This document shows, in pieces, positions 33,773 through 46,030 of a stretch of 64,000 bases of DNA. Source of the DNA: Scortum barcoo (Eukaryota; Chordata; Actinopteri; Centrarchiformes; Terapontidae); contig CM041538.1 of assembly GCA_023238725.1 (NCBI GenBank), positions 621,182 to 685,181 on the forward strand, in the 5' to 3' direction. A model generated the notes under the pieces. That model saw only the letters and a program-made list of their open reading frames with translations, was not told the origin of the DNA and ran no database searches. The stretch's first letter is position 1. Every line of letters starts with the position of its first letter. A program made the position numbers and the translations under genes.

Positions 33773-36276
33773 GCCCCTCCTTACTGTGGTGGAAGGGTTT
33801 GTGTGCCCGAATGATCCTAGGAGCTATGTTGTCGGGGCATTACGCCCCTGGTAGGGTCTCCCATGGCAAACAGGTCCTAGGTGACGGGCCAGACTAAGAG
33901 CGGTTCACAAGCTCATCATGGAGAAAGAAACAACAAGGACCGCTTACGTCACTGCCTGGATTGGATTGGCGTTACCGGGCCCCACCCTGAGACCAGGCCA
34001 GGCCTGGGGTTGGGGCTGCATGAGGCGAGCCAGCCGGGCTCAGCCCGAAATGGCAGCAAGTGGCGTGGGCCCGCCTTCCAGTAGGCTCACCACCCGCAGG
34101 AAGGTCCATGAGGAGGCCGGTGCAATGTGGTTTGGGTAGCAGTCGTGGCAGGGGGCCTCGACGACCCAATCCCTGGACCAAAACTCTAGGCCATAGGGAC
34201 ATGGAATGTAACCTCGCTGGGGGGGAAGGAGCCTGAAGCTTGTGCAGGAGGTTGAGAGGTACCGGCTAGAGATAGTCGGGCTCACCTCCACGCATAGCTT
34301 GGGCTCTGGAACCCAGCTCCTTGAGAGGGCTGGAGCTGGACCCTCCACTACTCTGGAGTTGCCCTGGGGTGAGCGCGGCGAGCTGGTGTGGACTTGCTTA
34401 TAGCTCCCCAGCTCAGCCACCATGTGTTGGAGTTCACCCCGGTGAATGAGAGGTCGCTTCCCCTGATACCTGGAGGGCGTGATCGGGAGGAACGGCCTCC
34501 CCGATCTGAACCCAATCTGATCTGAAGCCTCCATTGACACAGCAGTTCTGAAGTTGTGGACGCAAGGTCTCTGGTGCCTGTCGTGGTGGCAACCCCCGAA
34601 CCCGGTGGTGGACACCGGAAGTAAGGGATGCCATCAGGCTGAAGAATGGACTCCTATCAGACCATGTTGGCCTGTGGGACTCCTGATGCAGTTGACAGGT
34701 ACCGGCAGGCCAAGCAAGCCGCAGCCCAGAGACGGTCCTGGAGGCAAAAACTCGTGTCTGGGAGGAGTTCGGTGAGGCCATGGAGGAGGACTATCGGTAG
34801 GCCTCGAAGAGATTCTGGCAAACCGTCCGGTGTCACCGAAGGGGAAAGCAGTTCTCTGCCAACTAACTACTGTTTACTGTTTGTTGTTTAGTGCGGGTGG
34901 GGAGCTGTTGACCTCAACTTCGGGACATTGTCGGACGGTGGAAGAAATACTTTGAGGATCTCCTCAATCCCACCGACTTGCCTTCCAGTGAGGAAGCGGA
35001 GGCTGGGGACTCTGAGGTGGACTCGTCCATCACCCAAGCCAAAGTCACTGAGGTAGTTCGCAAGCTCCTTGGTGGCAAGGCGCCGGGGGTGAATGAGATC
35101 CACCCTGAGTACCTCAAGTCTCTGGATGTTGTGGGGCTGTCTTGGCTGACACGCCTCTGCAACATTGCATGGAGGTTGGGGACAGTGCCTCTGGAGTGGC
35201 AAACCAGGGTGGTGGTCCCTCTTTTTAAAAAGGGGGACCGGAGAGTGTGTTCCAACTACAGGGGGATCACACTTCTCAGCCTCCCCGGGAAGGTCTACGC
35301 CATGGGTACTGGAGAGGAGAATTTCGGCTGATAGTCGAATTCCCTCGGATTCAGGAGGAACAATGCGGTTTTCGTCTCTAGGCTAGGGATTTCTAGGCAT
35401 AGCCAGGGTCTGGAGGGAGTCCGGTTTTGGGAACCACAGGATTTCATCCTCTGCTTTTTGCAGATGATGTTGTCCTGTTGGCTTCATCAAGCCAGGACCT
35501 TCAGCATGCGCTGGAGTGGTTTGCAGCTGAGTGTGAAGCGGCTGGGATGAGAATCAGCACCTCCAAATCCGAGGCCATTGGTTCTCGACTTGGAAAAGGG
35601 TGGCGTGCCCTCTCCGGGTGGGTGGAGAGGTCCTGCCTCAAGTGGAGGAGTTCAAGTATCTCGGGGTCTTGTTCACGAGTGAGGGAAAGATGGAGCGTGA
35701 GATTGACAGGCGGATTGGTGCAGCGTCCATGCAGTTATGCGGTCGGTGTACCGGACCGTCGTGGTGAAAAAGGAGCTGAGTCGAAAGGCAAAGCTCTCGA
35801 TTTACCGGTCAATCTACGTTCCCACCCTCACCTATGGTCATGAACTTTGGGTAGTGACCGAAAGGACAAGATCATGGATACAAGCGGCCGAAATGAGTTT
35901 CCTCCGCAGGTGGCTAGGCGCTCCCTTAGAGATAGGGGTGAGAAGCTCAGTCACGGAGTCTTGAGAGTAGAGAGCCGCTGCTCCTTCACATCGAGAGGAG
36001 TCAGCTGAGGTGGCTTAGGCATCTGTTTCGGATGCCCCCTGGACGCCTCCCTAGGGAGATGTTCCAGGCATGTCCCACCGGGAGGAGGCCCTGGGGAAGA
36101 CCTAGGACACGCTAGAGAGACTATGTCTCTCAGCTGGCCTGGGAACGCCTCGGGGTCCCCCCGGAAGAGCTGGAGGAAGTGTCTCGGGGTGAGGGAAGTC
36201 TGGGCATCTCTGCTCAGACTGCTGCCTCTGTGACCCAGTCCCGGATCAAGATGGATGGATGGATGGATAGATGGAT
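33773..36276 (+). mobile_element. Rex3-like LINE (RTE clade), copy A, internally deleted
   Basis: Starts like the copy at 59077 (CTTACTGTGGTGGA, GTGTGCCCGAATGATCC) and ends in the same way with GATGGATGGATGGATAG. Compared with copy C it lacks about 180 bp near 34460, about 425 bp near 34525 and about 330 bp near 35380, which removes most of the endonuclease and RT motifs A and B. The (GATG)n tail and the site TGGCAAACCAGGGTGGTGGT (35198-35217 region), close to a sequence long used to survey Rex3, support the family. No clear target duplication. Confidence 0.85.
34978..35964 (+). pseudogene. Rex3 reverse transcriptase remnant of copy A
   Basis: The piece 34978-35331 carries VTEVVRKLLGGKAPGVNEI and NYRGITLLSLPGKVYA, the fingers of an RTE-type RT. 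The central palm (FVDLEKAFDRVP and GLRQGCPLSP in the other copies) is deleted near 35380. Motif C is present in another frame as LLFADDVVLLASSSQDL (about 35450-35500). The C-terminal LTYGHELWVVTERTRSWIQA lies at about 35825-35895, in a third frame. With the palm missing the enzyme cannot work. It shares orientation with copy C and is opposite to copy B. Confidence 0.85.
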
Positions 36277-36407
36277 GATCAGGGCCAACCAAAAACCTTG
36301 GATGCACTAAATAGTACTCCTGCAGGGAAAGTCCCTCAGCAGGAAGAAACAATACTACTGCAACCATCATTCCAGTGCCCAAAAAGACCCATATCACTTC
36401 ACTAAAT

Positions 36408-37294
<887 letters not shown>

Positions 37295-38455
37295 TTACCG
37301 GCCTGTTGCACTCACCCCCATCATGATGAAGTGCTTTGAGAGGCTGGTGAAGGACCACATCATCTCCAAACTCCCCCCCACATTTGACCCACTCCAGTTT
37401 GCCTACCGGCCAAACCGCTCCACAGAGGATGCCATCTGCTCCACTCTTCACCTGAGCCTGACACAACCTGGAGAAGAAGAACACACATGTGCAGGATGCT
37501 TGTTCCTGAACCTTTAGTTCAGCATTTAATACAATCATCCCACAGCATCTGGTAGGCAAACTGGGACTCCAGGGCTTCAGCACTCCCCTTTGCAACTGGC
37601 TGTTAGACTGGTTGTAAAGACCACAGTCTGAGCGAGTTGGCATAAACACCACCAGCGTCATTACCCTCAGCACGGGCTCTCCCCAGGGCTGTGTCCTGAG
37701 CCCTCTACTGTTCACTCTGATGGCACGACTGTGCCCCAAGGTCTGCCACTAACCATACTGTGAAGTTTGCCGATGACACAACAGTGGTGGGCCTCATCAG
37801 AGATGACAACGACCTGGCCTACAGAGATGGAGGTGGAGCAGCTGGTAGAGATGGTGTGAAGTCAACAACCTGATCCTGAACGCTGACAAGACCAAAGAGA
37901 TCATTGTGGACTTTAGGAAGATCCAGCTCAGCCACGCTCATCAACAACACGGATGTGGAGGTAGTCAGCAGCACCAAGTTCTTGGGGGTACACATCACAG
38001 ACAACCTCCCCCTGGTCGGTGAACACTGCGTCTCTGGTTAAGAGGGCACAGCAGCGCCTGCACTTCCTGAGACGGATGAAGAGAGCCCACCTCATTACGT
38101 TCTACAGGAGTACTGTAGAGAGCATCCTCACCAACTGACATCTCTGTGTGGTGCAGGAGGATGCACTGCTGCTGACTGGAGGAATGTGAGGAGAGTGGTG
38201 AGGACAGCTGAGAAAATCATCATGGGAGCTCCCTTCCTTCTGTGCAGGACATTGCCCCTCAGCGCTGTGTGTCCCGGGCCAGAAACATCATCAAGGACGC
38301 CTCACACCCCCACCATGGACTTTTTTCCCTTCTGCCCTCCGGAAAAAGATTCTGCAGCATCTGGTGTGGAACCATCAGGTTCTGGAATAGTTTTTTTCCC
38401 TCCAGGCCAACATACTCTTAAATCCATAGACTGTACTATTCTACTGCACTACTGA
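37295..38455 (+). pseudogene. LINE reverse transcriptase, frameshifted
   Basis: Blocks in order: YRPVALTPIMMKCFERLVKD (37295 on), FDPLQFAYRPNRSTEDAI (about 37385-37440), an SAFNTIIPQHL motif A (about 37520-37555), SPQGCVLSPLLF motif B (about 37678-37713), VKFADDTTVVGLI motif C (about 37760-37800) and VVSSTKFLGVHITDN (about 37960-38005). The C-terminal part ends near 38455. At least four frame changes and several stops separate the blocks. The active-site DD is preserved. Its motif C (FADDTT) differs from that of the Rex1 copy at 28374 (FSDDSA), so this is a different lineage. Confidence 0.85.
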
Positions 38456-38699
38456 CACTTTTTAAACCATGTACCTTATTGCATTTTGCACTGTTTTTGC
38501 CATTTGCAAATTTCTATATTTTTACTATCTATATTCTATATTTTTACTGTCTATATACTATATTTTTTATAGTGATTTTTTTATACTGTAGCGAGCAAAT
38601 GCAACAACATTTTGTTCTGTATACACTTGTATATCTGAATCACAATAAAGTCTGTCTAAGTCTAAGTCTATGACTCGTACATGGTGGACTCTATATTAC

Positions 38700-39130
38700 C
38701 TCTGTCTGCAGAGACTGACACTGCTGACAGTGTATCCTGAGTTGTGGGATGGGGTTAACCATTTTACCCGTTCCCTTACACAAAGTGGTCCTTAGTTCTG
38801 AGCTTCTGCAGAGAGAAATAACTGTGGGGGTGCAGCCAGCATTGCCCATTGAGGGGGTTCATCTTATTTTGGGCAACAGGTTGGCTGGTAGCAGAGTTTG
38901 GGCTGACACTTCTCCATCACCTGTGGTTACATTCTGTCCGGTTGACAGTGTGTCCAAGGAGAGTGCCACTGTGTTACTGGAGGTATTCCCAACCTGTGTG
39001 GTTACACATGTGAGGGGTAAGTCAGAGGAGATATCTGACAGAAGGGGTGGTGATGTGGATTTCGAGGTGCCACCTCTGTCAGATTTTCCACTGTCGGTGT
39101 CTCATGGTGAACTGTTGAATGAGCTTCTCT
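38700..39130 (+). pseudogene. gypsy-type aspartic protease, C-terminal part
   Basis: The frame includes ILPVPLHKVVLSSELLQRE, ITVGVQPALPIEGVHLILGN and RLAGSRVWAD, which match the C-terminal half of a retropepsin-like protease (the hydrophobic strand before the conserved G-N) and the linker that follows. The N-terminal half with the catalytic DTG is missing, since the sequence begins at a LINE 3' end (38670). The frame stays open through a weakly conserved linker to a stop at about 39130. Without the catalytic part it is non-functional. Confidence 0.7.
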
Positions 39131-39245
39131 GAAGGAAATGTTCGACTACAGCTCAGGTGAACAGTGTAGCCACAGGTACTGCACAACGGGCTATTGTTTA
39201 GGAAATGGGTTCCTCTGAATTGGAATTGGAGTTGCTGTTTTCTGG

Positions 39246-40110
39246 TTGGTGGTGCTGGCTAGGTTTCAGCCTCTCGTTCTAAAAGTGGCCCATGATGAAA
39301 GTGGACACTTTGGCATGAGAAAGATGTATCTACACATTCTGAGGCATTTTTTCTGGCCGCGAGTGAAAAAGAATGTTTCATCCCACATAAAAATGTGTAA
39401 AAACGTGTGTCAGTTAGCATTAAAGCCAAATCAATGCATCAAGCTTGCTCGACTGCAGCCTTTTCTGGCTATAATGGAGCCATTAGAACAACTTATTGTC
39501 AACTGTGTAGGCCCTCTCCATGCTCTAAGTCAGGCTGTAAGTATCTCCTTACGGTTATGTGCAAGAGTACCAAGAGTACCCCAAAAGTTATCCAGAGCGA
39601 CCAGAGGTCCAATTTTTCATCACACATCTTTGGACGTGTTAAGTGGAAGTGTTGGAAGTGTTAAAGTTGTTTGGGTAAAACATAATCAGTCATCGGCCTT
39701 ACATGCACAAAGCCAAGGACCTAGAGAGGTTCCATTAGACTCTGAAGTCTTTCCTGCGTGCATATTGCATTGAGTTGGATAGAGACTGGGAAGAAGGTCT
39801 TCCATGGCTGATGCTGGTTGCAAGAGAGGTGGTGAAGGAATGATGAATAATTGGGTAAATGCAGAGCCACCTAAAAACTTGGTTGATTTTGTAAATGGGT
39901 TTAGACATCGGTTGTTTGTTGCAGTTGGTATGGTAGGAGAGAAGCTGCAGTCATTGCTGATTATTGTGGGTTTGCTGTTTCAGGCCAAGTACACCGGTCC
40001 TTACACTGCTGCAGAGAGGTTTTCTGAGTTGAACAATTTAATAGCAACAGCAGGACAGAAAAAGTCAATACAGCTCTGTCATGTTAATCTTTTAAAACCA
40101 TATTATAAGT
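39246..40110 (+). pseudogene. gypsy-type integrase, broken
   Basis: The N-terminal zinc-binding region is seen at about 39288-39425 (HDESGHFGMRKMYLHILRHF and a C-x-x-x-C pair in MCKNVCQ). The catalytic core starts with IVNCVGPLH, where the first catalytic Asp of the DDE triad would be expected at the N. The second region is KVIQSDQRSNF (about 39580-39615) in a shifted frame. The region of the catalytic Glu follows near 39720, again with frame changes and a stop. A C-terminal CHVNLLKPYY block lies at about 40077-40107. Pieces of the core between the first and second Asp are missing. It is dead. It lies upstream of the RT. Confidence 0.8.
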
Positions 40111-40164
40111 GTGAAAAAGACTGGTTTCGCTCAGGATGTTGGGGACAGTGTGTGCCCCACACTC

Positions 40165-40715
40165 CATCATAAAGTTGGATGAATTGTTGTCTCACTTGTC
40201 TGAGTCAAAAAGGTGCATAGATAACATTGTTTGTCTCTGTGTATGTTACACTATCTGGCCTTTATTCACATACAGTAATGCCATTTGGTTTAAGAAATGC
40301 TGCAGTGACATTCCAGCATCTCATGAATTGTGTTGTGTCAGGTTTGGAGGACTGTTCAGTCTATTTGGACAATTTGGTAATTTACAGTGATTTGTGGCAT
40401 TCTTCAGCAAATCTGTGAGCTTTTTGAGTGCTTGGCTGAGATGCAGCTCACCATCAACCTGGCAAAGTGCGAATTTGCTAGGGCAACTGTAACATATCTA
40501 GGCTGTGTAGTGGGGCAAGTTCAGGCCTGTGGAGCCTGTGGCTCCAGTTCAGGACAAGGTTATGGCCGTTGCACAGTATCTACAACCTACAAAAAAGAAA
40601 AAAGGCGTTTTTTTAGTTTAGTTGGATATAATAGGAGTTTCTATAGAAATTTCTCCCCTTTTGTGTTTCCCTTGACTAAGCTGCTTAAAGCCAAGGCAAA
40701 ATTAGTGTATGAGTT
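40165..40715 (+). pseudogene. gypsy-type reverse transcriptase, broken
   Basis: Starts with a LDELLSHLSESKR linker (about 40177-40215), then jumps directly to YTVMPFGLRNAAVTFQHLM (about 40255-40325), so roughly 100 or more residues with motif A are deleted. The active-site block reads VYLDNLVIYSD (about 40360-40392): the second Asp of YxDD is Asn here. Next comes LTINLAKCEFARATVTYLG (about 40447-40503) in another frame, then the connection region with SFYRNFSPFVFPLTKLLKAK (about 40637-40700). The L2 insertion starts at 40725. Motif loss, the Asn change and frameshifts make it inactive. Confidence 0.85.
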
Positions 40716-40724
40716 TTTGATAAT

Positions 40725-43170
40725 TCAAATTCAAATTTATTTATTTAGAGCCCAAAATCACAAACATTGTTTGCCTCGGAGGGCTTTACAATCTGCACAG
40801 TTGTGACACCCTCTGTCCTTAGACCCTCGAACCGAGGTCAGGAAAAACTTCAAAAAACCCTTTATGGGAAAAAGAAGAAACCTGAGGAAGAGCCACAGAT
40901 GAGGGATCCCTCTCCCTGGGATGGACAGACGTGCAATAGATGCCACATGTACAGAGAACATCATCAATCATATTATGGAATTATACATGAGTCGTAATAA
41001 ACTGTAGCTATACTGAGTTCATTGGTTTAGTCCATGTGTGAAGGTATCACAGGTAATGGAAATGAGTCTGTGAGTCCAGGTGCATCTCTAGATGTCCTCA
41101 TATGGAGCTCTGGGCCACTCGACCTTCTCTCCACAGCACAGACACAGATCATGTCCCCACCAGGCCAGTGAACCTCAGACAGATGGACCACAACCAGAAT
41201 CAGTGAGGAACCTGCAAGACTGGAGAGAACAAAGAGGACCGGGGCTCCGGCAGTAACATGCACTTTACAGGACATAAGAGTATTCACATTAACCGTTTTG
41301 ACACTTTAGCCAATTTAACTACTTTAACCAGTTTAGCCACTTTAACCAGTTTCTAAAAAGTGACTCCAGTTTGCACTACTACCATAATATGAGTAAAGGA
41401 AGCAGAGGAAGAGGGAGAGGTGCCCGATGCATCATGGGAGCCCCCCGGCAGTCTAAACCTATAGCAGCATAACTAAGGGCGAGCCTGTGCCCACCCTAAC
41501 TATAAGCTTTATCAAAAAGGAAGGTTTTAAGTCTATTCTTAAACACTGACACTGTGTCTGCCTCTCGGACCCAGACTGGGAGCTGGTTCCAGAGAACAGG
41601 GGCCTGATAGCTGAAGGCTCTGCCCCCTAGACTACTTCTGGAAACCCTGGGAACTACAAGTAAGCCTGCGTTTTGGGAGCGCAGCGCTCTAGTCGGTTGA
41701 TAAGGAGTTATCAATTCATTAAGATATGATGGTGCCAGACCATGTAGAGCCTTATATGTGAGGAGTAAGGATTTTAAAATCCACTCTAAATTTTACAGGG
41801 AGCCAATGCAGAGAAGCCAATACTGGAGTAATATGGTCTCTTTTCCTGGTTTTAGTCAGCACCCGAGCAGCGGCATTCTGGACCAGCTGTAGAGTCTTTA
41901 ACGACTTGTTTGGGCAGCCTGATAAAAGTGAATTACAATAATCCAGCCTGGAAGAGACAAATGCATGGACTAATTTTTCAGCATCGCTTTGGGACAAAAA
42001 GTGCCGAATTTTTGCGATGTTGCGCAGGTGGTAAAAAGCAGACCTTGAAATATGCTTAATATGGGTGTCAAAGGACATATCCTGATCAAATAAAACCCCG
42101 AGGTTCCTTACAGTGGTGCCGGAGGCCCAGTTAATGCCATCCAACAAGGCTATCATAGGAGAAAGAAAGCGTGTTCCTCAGGTGTTTCGGACCTAATAGG
42201 ATCACTTCAGTTTTATCTGAGTTCAACAACAGGAAATTTCTGGTCATCCAAGCCTTTATATCTTTAAGGCAGGCATGGAGTTTCAGGAGCTGATCAGTTT
42301 TGTGTGGCTCCACTGATAAATATAATTGGGTGTCATCAGCATAACAATGGAAATCTATGGAGTGCCTCCTGATGATATTGCCAAGGGGCAGCATATACAA
42401 AATAAACAGAATTGGACCAAGCACTGAACCTTGTGGAACTCCATGACAGACTTTAGTATGCACAGAGGATTCATTATTAATATGGACTAAACTGAGACCG
42501 ATCTGATAAGTATGATCTGAACCAGTTTAATGCAGACCCTTTAATACCAAGCAGTTTTTCCATTCTCAGCAACAGGATGTGATGGTCAACTGTATCAAAG
42601 GCAGCACTAAGGTCTAACAGGACAAGTACAGACAGAAGCCCTCTATCTGATGCTGTCAACAGGTCATTGGTGACTTTCACAAGTGCTGTTTCTGTGCTAT
42701 GGTGAGCTCTAAATCCTGACTGAAAAACTTCAAAAAGACTATTACTGTGGAGATAATTACATAACTGGCTGGCAACGGCTTTCTCTAGAATCTTAGACAA
42801 AAAGGGGAGGTTGGATATTGGTCTATAATTGGCTAACACATCTGCATCAAGTGTAGGTTTTTTGATCAATGGTTTAATTACAGCTACTTTAAAAGACTTG
42901 GGTACAAAGCCTGACACCAGAGACAGATTAATAATATGCAGCAGTGATGTGCCAATAAATGGGAAAACTTCCTTAAGCAGCGTAGTTGGGATGGGGTCTA
43001 GGAGACAAGTTGTTGCTTTCGATGCTGAAACTAACGAGGATAATTCGGGAAGGCCAATTGGAATAAAACTGTCTAAGCAATTGTCAGGTTTTAATGTATC
43101 TGCTCCTAAATTTCCTGAGTCTGAAGGATCGGAGTCTAACGAGGGCAGATCCTGACAAATTTTGTCCCTA
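40725..43170 (-). mobile_element. L2-type LINE, 5'-truncated, inserted in the gypsy element
   Basis: Length 2,446 bp with an ATAAT duplication on both sides (40720-40724, 43171-43175). The 3' end (left) has short AAATTTGAATTTGA repeats. The non-coding 3' region has the typical GGGAGCTGGTTCCAGAG and AACTACAAGTAAGCCTGC-like landmarks on the plus strand. The coding region (41490-43170) encodes RT only; the endonuclease was lost by 5' truncation. A second copy of its last 360 bp lies at 54033-54393. Confidence 0.9.
41490..43170 (-). pseudogene. L2-type LINE reverse transcriptase, frameshifted
   Basis: On the minus strand the frame is open from the 5' truncation point (43170) to 42477. It includes FIPIGLPELSSLVSAS, VIKPLIKKPTLDADVLANYR, the fingers block SNLPFLSKILEKAVASQL and motif A LDLSAAFDTVDHHILL (about 42585-42625). 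After a frameshift near 42470 follow GVPQGSVLGPILFILYMLPL (motif B) and CYADDTQLYLS (motif C with the active-site DD, about 42310-42345). A second break near 42150 leads to VRNLGVLFDQDMSFDTHIK and LVQNAAARVL. The last piece (41496-41714) has APVLWNQLPVWVREAD. All catalytic motifs are intact; only two or three indels separate the frames, so the copy is fairly young among those here. Confidence 0.9.
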
Positions 43171-43175
43171 ATAAT

Positions 43176-43375
43176 GTAAAGTCTTTGTTGTGTTCTTCTC
43201 CTGGTCTAACAGCTCCGTGTTTCAGCTGTGCATTTATGCTCCAGGTAGATGCCAGTCAAGTGGGAACAAATGATGTCTTGCTTTAGAGTGATGACCAAGG
43301 TGTGGTGAGACAGCTTCAGCTTCTTTTCAAAAAAGTTCAACCGTTACCAGTATAACTATTCAATTATAATGCCAT
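43176..43375 (+). pseudogene. start of gypsy RNase H, resumed after L2 insertion
   Basis: Right after the L2 copy the frame reads VKSLLCSSPGLTAP, then LQVDASQVGTNDVLL (first catalytic Asp of RNase H in VDAS), a stop, and a decayed FSKKFN-like block (LFKKVQPLPV). This is the sequence that normally follows the RT connection region at 40700, so it shows that the gypsy element once ran across the L2 site. The rest of the RNase H is lost by about 43375. Confidence 0.75.
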
Positions 43376-44202
43376 TTTACACAGCTGCTGTTACACTGCT
43401 GCATAGTATAACATTAATAAGTTTCAAAATGTGTAATTTTTTACTCTTGTATTATTTAACTTTTAGTAGTAACATGAAAATATTTGCCGGGTCGCGGAGG
43501 CAGCAGTCTGAGCAGAGATGCCCAGACTTCCCTCACCCCAGACACTTCCTCCAGCTCTTCCGGGGGGACCCCGAGGCGTTCCCAGGCCAGCTGAGAGACA
43601 TAGTCTCTCCAGCGTGTCCTGGGTCTTCCCTGGGCCTCCTCCCGGTGGGACATGCCTGGAACACCTCCCTAGGGAGGCGTCCAGGGGGCATCCGAAATAG
43701 ATGCCCAAGCCACCTCAGCTGACTCCTCTCGATGTGAAGGAGCAGCGGCTCTACTCCGAGCTCCTCCTGAGTGACTGAGCTTCTCACCCTATCTCTAAGG
43801 GAGCGCCCAGCCACCCTGTGGAGGAAACTCATTTCGGCCGCTTGTATCCATGCGATCTTGTCCTTTCGGTCATTACCCAAAGTTCATGACCATAGGTGAG
43901 GGTGGGAACGTGGAGATTGACCGGTAAATCGAGAGCTTCGCCTTTCGACTCAGCTCCTTCTTTACCACGACGGTCCGGTACACCGACCGCATAACTGCGG
44001 ACGCTGCACCAATCCGCCTGTCAATCTCTCACGCTCCATCTTTCCCTCACTTTCGTGAACAAGACCCCGAGATACTTGAACTCCTCCACTTGAGGCAGGA
44101 CCTCTCCACCCACCCGGAGAAGGGCACGCATGCCACCCTTTTCTTTTCGGTCGAGAACCAAGGCCTCGGAGTTTGGAGGTGCTGATTCTCATCCCAGCCG
44201 CT

Positions 44203-44964
44203 TCACACTCGGCTGCAAACCGCTCCAGCACATGCGCTGAAGGTCCTGGCTGATGCTGATGAAGCCAACAGGACAACATCATCTGCAAAAAGCAGAGATG
44301 AAATCCTGTGGTTCCCAAACCGGACTCCCTCCGGCCCCTGGCTACGCCTAGAAATCCTGTCCATAAAGATTATGAACAGGACCGGTGACAAAGGGCAGCC
44401 CTGCCGGAGTCCAACATGCACTGGGAACAGGTCTGACTTACTGCCGGCAATGCGAACCAAGCTCCTGCTCCGGTCGTACAGAGACCGAACAGCCCTTAGC
44501 AAAGGCCCCCGGACCCCATACTCACGGAGCACTCCCCACAGAATACCACGAGGGACACGGTCGAATGCCTTCTCCAGATCCACAAAGCACATGTGGACTG
44601 GTTGGGCAAACTCCCATAAACCCTCAAGCACCCTGCGGAGAGTATAGAGCTGGTCCAGTGTTCCACGACCAGGGACGAAAACCGCATTGTTCCTCCTGAA
44701 TCCGAGGGTTCGACTATCGGCCGAATTCTCCTCTCCAGTACCCTGGTGTAGACCTTCCTGGGGAGGCTGAGAAGTGTGATCCTCCTGTAGTTGGAACACA
44801 CTCTCCGGTCCCCTTTTGCTTTTTAAAAAGAGAGGACCACCACCCCGGTTTGCCACTCCAGAGGCACTGTCCCCAACCTCCATGCAATGTTGCAGAGGCG
44901 TGTCAGCCAAGACAGCCCCACAACATCCAGAGACTTGAAGGTACTCAGGGCGGATCTCATCCAC
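44203..44964 (-). pseudogene. Rex3 reverse transcriptase, copy B
   Basis: A single frame of about 250 codons holds the whole palm: VHMCFVDLEKAFDRVPRGIL (motif A), GLRQGCPLSPVLFIIFMDRI (motif B) and SSLLFADDVVLLASSA (motif C, active-site DD). The first part of the frame (to about 44700) is out of register with the fingers (a NYRRITLLSLPRKVYTRVLE block lies in another frame at 44496-44801). After about 44240 it is out of register again. This is the best preserved RT core among the three Rex3 copies, yet not a complete protein. Confidence 0.88.
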
Positions 44965-45147
44965 ACCCGGCGCCTTGCCACCGAGGAGCTTGCGAACTAC
45001 CTCAGTGACTTCGGCTCTGGGTGATGGACGAGTCCACCTCAGAGAGAGTCCCCAGCCTCCGCTTCCTCACTGGAAGGCAAGTCGGTGGGGGATTGAGGAG
45101 ATCCTCGAAGTATTTCTTCCACCGTCCGACAATGTCCCCAGTCGAGG

Positions 45148-46030
45148 TCAGGTCAACAGCTCCCCACCCGCACTGTAAACAGTGTTGGCAGAGTACTGCT
45201 TCCCCCTTCTGAGGCGCCGGACAGGTTTGCCAGAATCTCTTCGAGGCCGACCGATAGTCCTCCTCCATGGCCTCACCGAACTCCTCCCAGACCCGAGTTT
45301 TTGCCTCCAGGACCGTCCGGGCTGCGGCTTGCCTTGGCCTGCCGGTAATTGCCCGTCAACTGCGTCAGGAGTCCCACAGGCCAACATGGCCCGATAGGAC
45401 TCCTTCTTCAGCCTGACAGCATCCCTTACTTCCGGTGTCCACCACCACCGGGTTCGGGGGTTGCCGCCACGACAGGCACCAGAGACCTTGCGTCCACAAC
45501 TTCGAACTGCCGCGTCGACAATGGAGGCAGAGAACATGGTCCACTCGGACTCAATGTCCCCAGCCTCCCTCGGAATCTGTGAGAAGCTCTTCCGGAGGTG
45601 GGAGTTGAAGACCTCCCTGACAGAGGGCTCGGCCAGACGTTCCCAACAGACCCTCACAATACGTTTGGGTCTGCCAGGTCTGTCCAACTTCCTCCTCTGC
45701 CAGCAGATCCAACTCACCACCAGGTGGTGATCGGTTGACAACTCAGCCCCTCTCTTTACCCGAGTGTCCAAGACATACGGCCGGAGATCAGATGAAATGA
45801 CAACAAAGTCGATCATCGACCTCCGGCCTAGGGTGTCCTGGTGCCACGTGCACTGATGGACACCCTTATGCTCAAACATGGTGTTCGTTATGGACAAACC
45901 GTGACTAGCACAGAAGTCCAATAACAGAACACCGCTCGGGTTCAGATCGGGAGAGGCCGTTCCTCCCGATCACGCCCCTCCAGGTATCACTGTCGCTTGC
46001 CCACGTGAGCGTTGAAGTCCCCCAGTAGAA
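45148..46030 (-). pseudogene. Rex3 endonuclease domain and linker, copy B
   Basis: The apurinic/apyrimidinic-type endonuclease nicks target DNA to prime reverse transcription. Its block GDFNAHVG (about 46000-46023) is followed by a break of the frame. From 45921 the frame is open for 257 codons: HGLSITNTMFEHKGVHQCTW, GRRSMIDFVVISSDLRPYV (substrate loop) and STDHHLVVSWI (catalytic His, about 45720-45750). It then covers the linker (VREVFNSHLRKSFSQIPREA, VRLKKESYRAMLACGTPDA) to about 45150. The N-terminal third of the domain (46050-46700) is in several frames. Confidence 0.85.

Larger units (their letters stand above)
38673..43375 (+). mobile_element. Ty3/gypsy-type LTR retrotransposon remnant, Gmr1-like order
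   Basis: Domains on one strand: protease C-terminal part (38700-39130), integrase (39246-40110), reverse transcriptase (40165-40715) and start of RNase H (43176-43375). Integrase before RT is unusual for Ty3/gypsy elements and is known from the Gmr1 group first described in cod. The element is cut by an L2-type LINE (40725-43170) with ATAAT on both sides (40720-40724 and 43171-43175). The 5' side stops at a LINE tail (38670). No LTR is attached on either side. All domains are broken. Confidence 0.8.
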
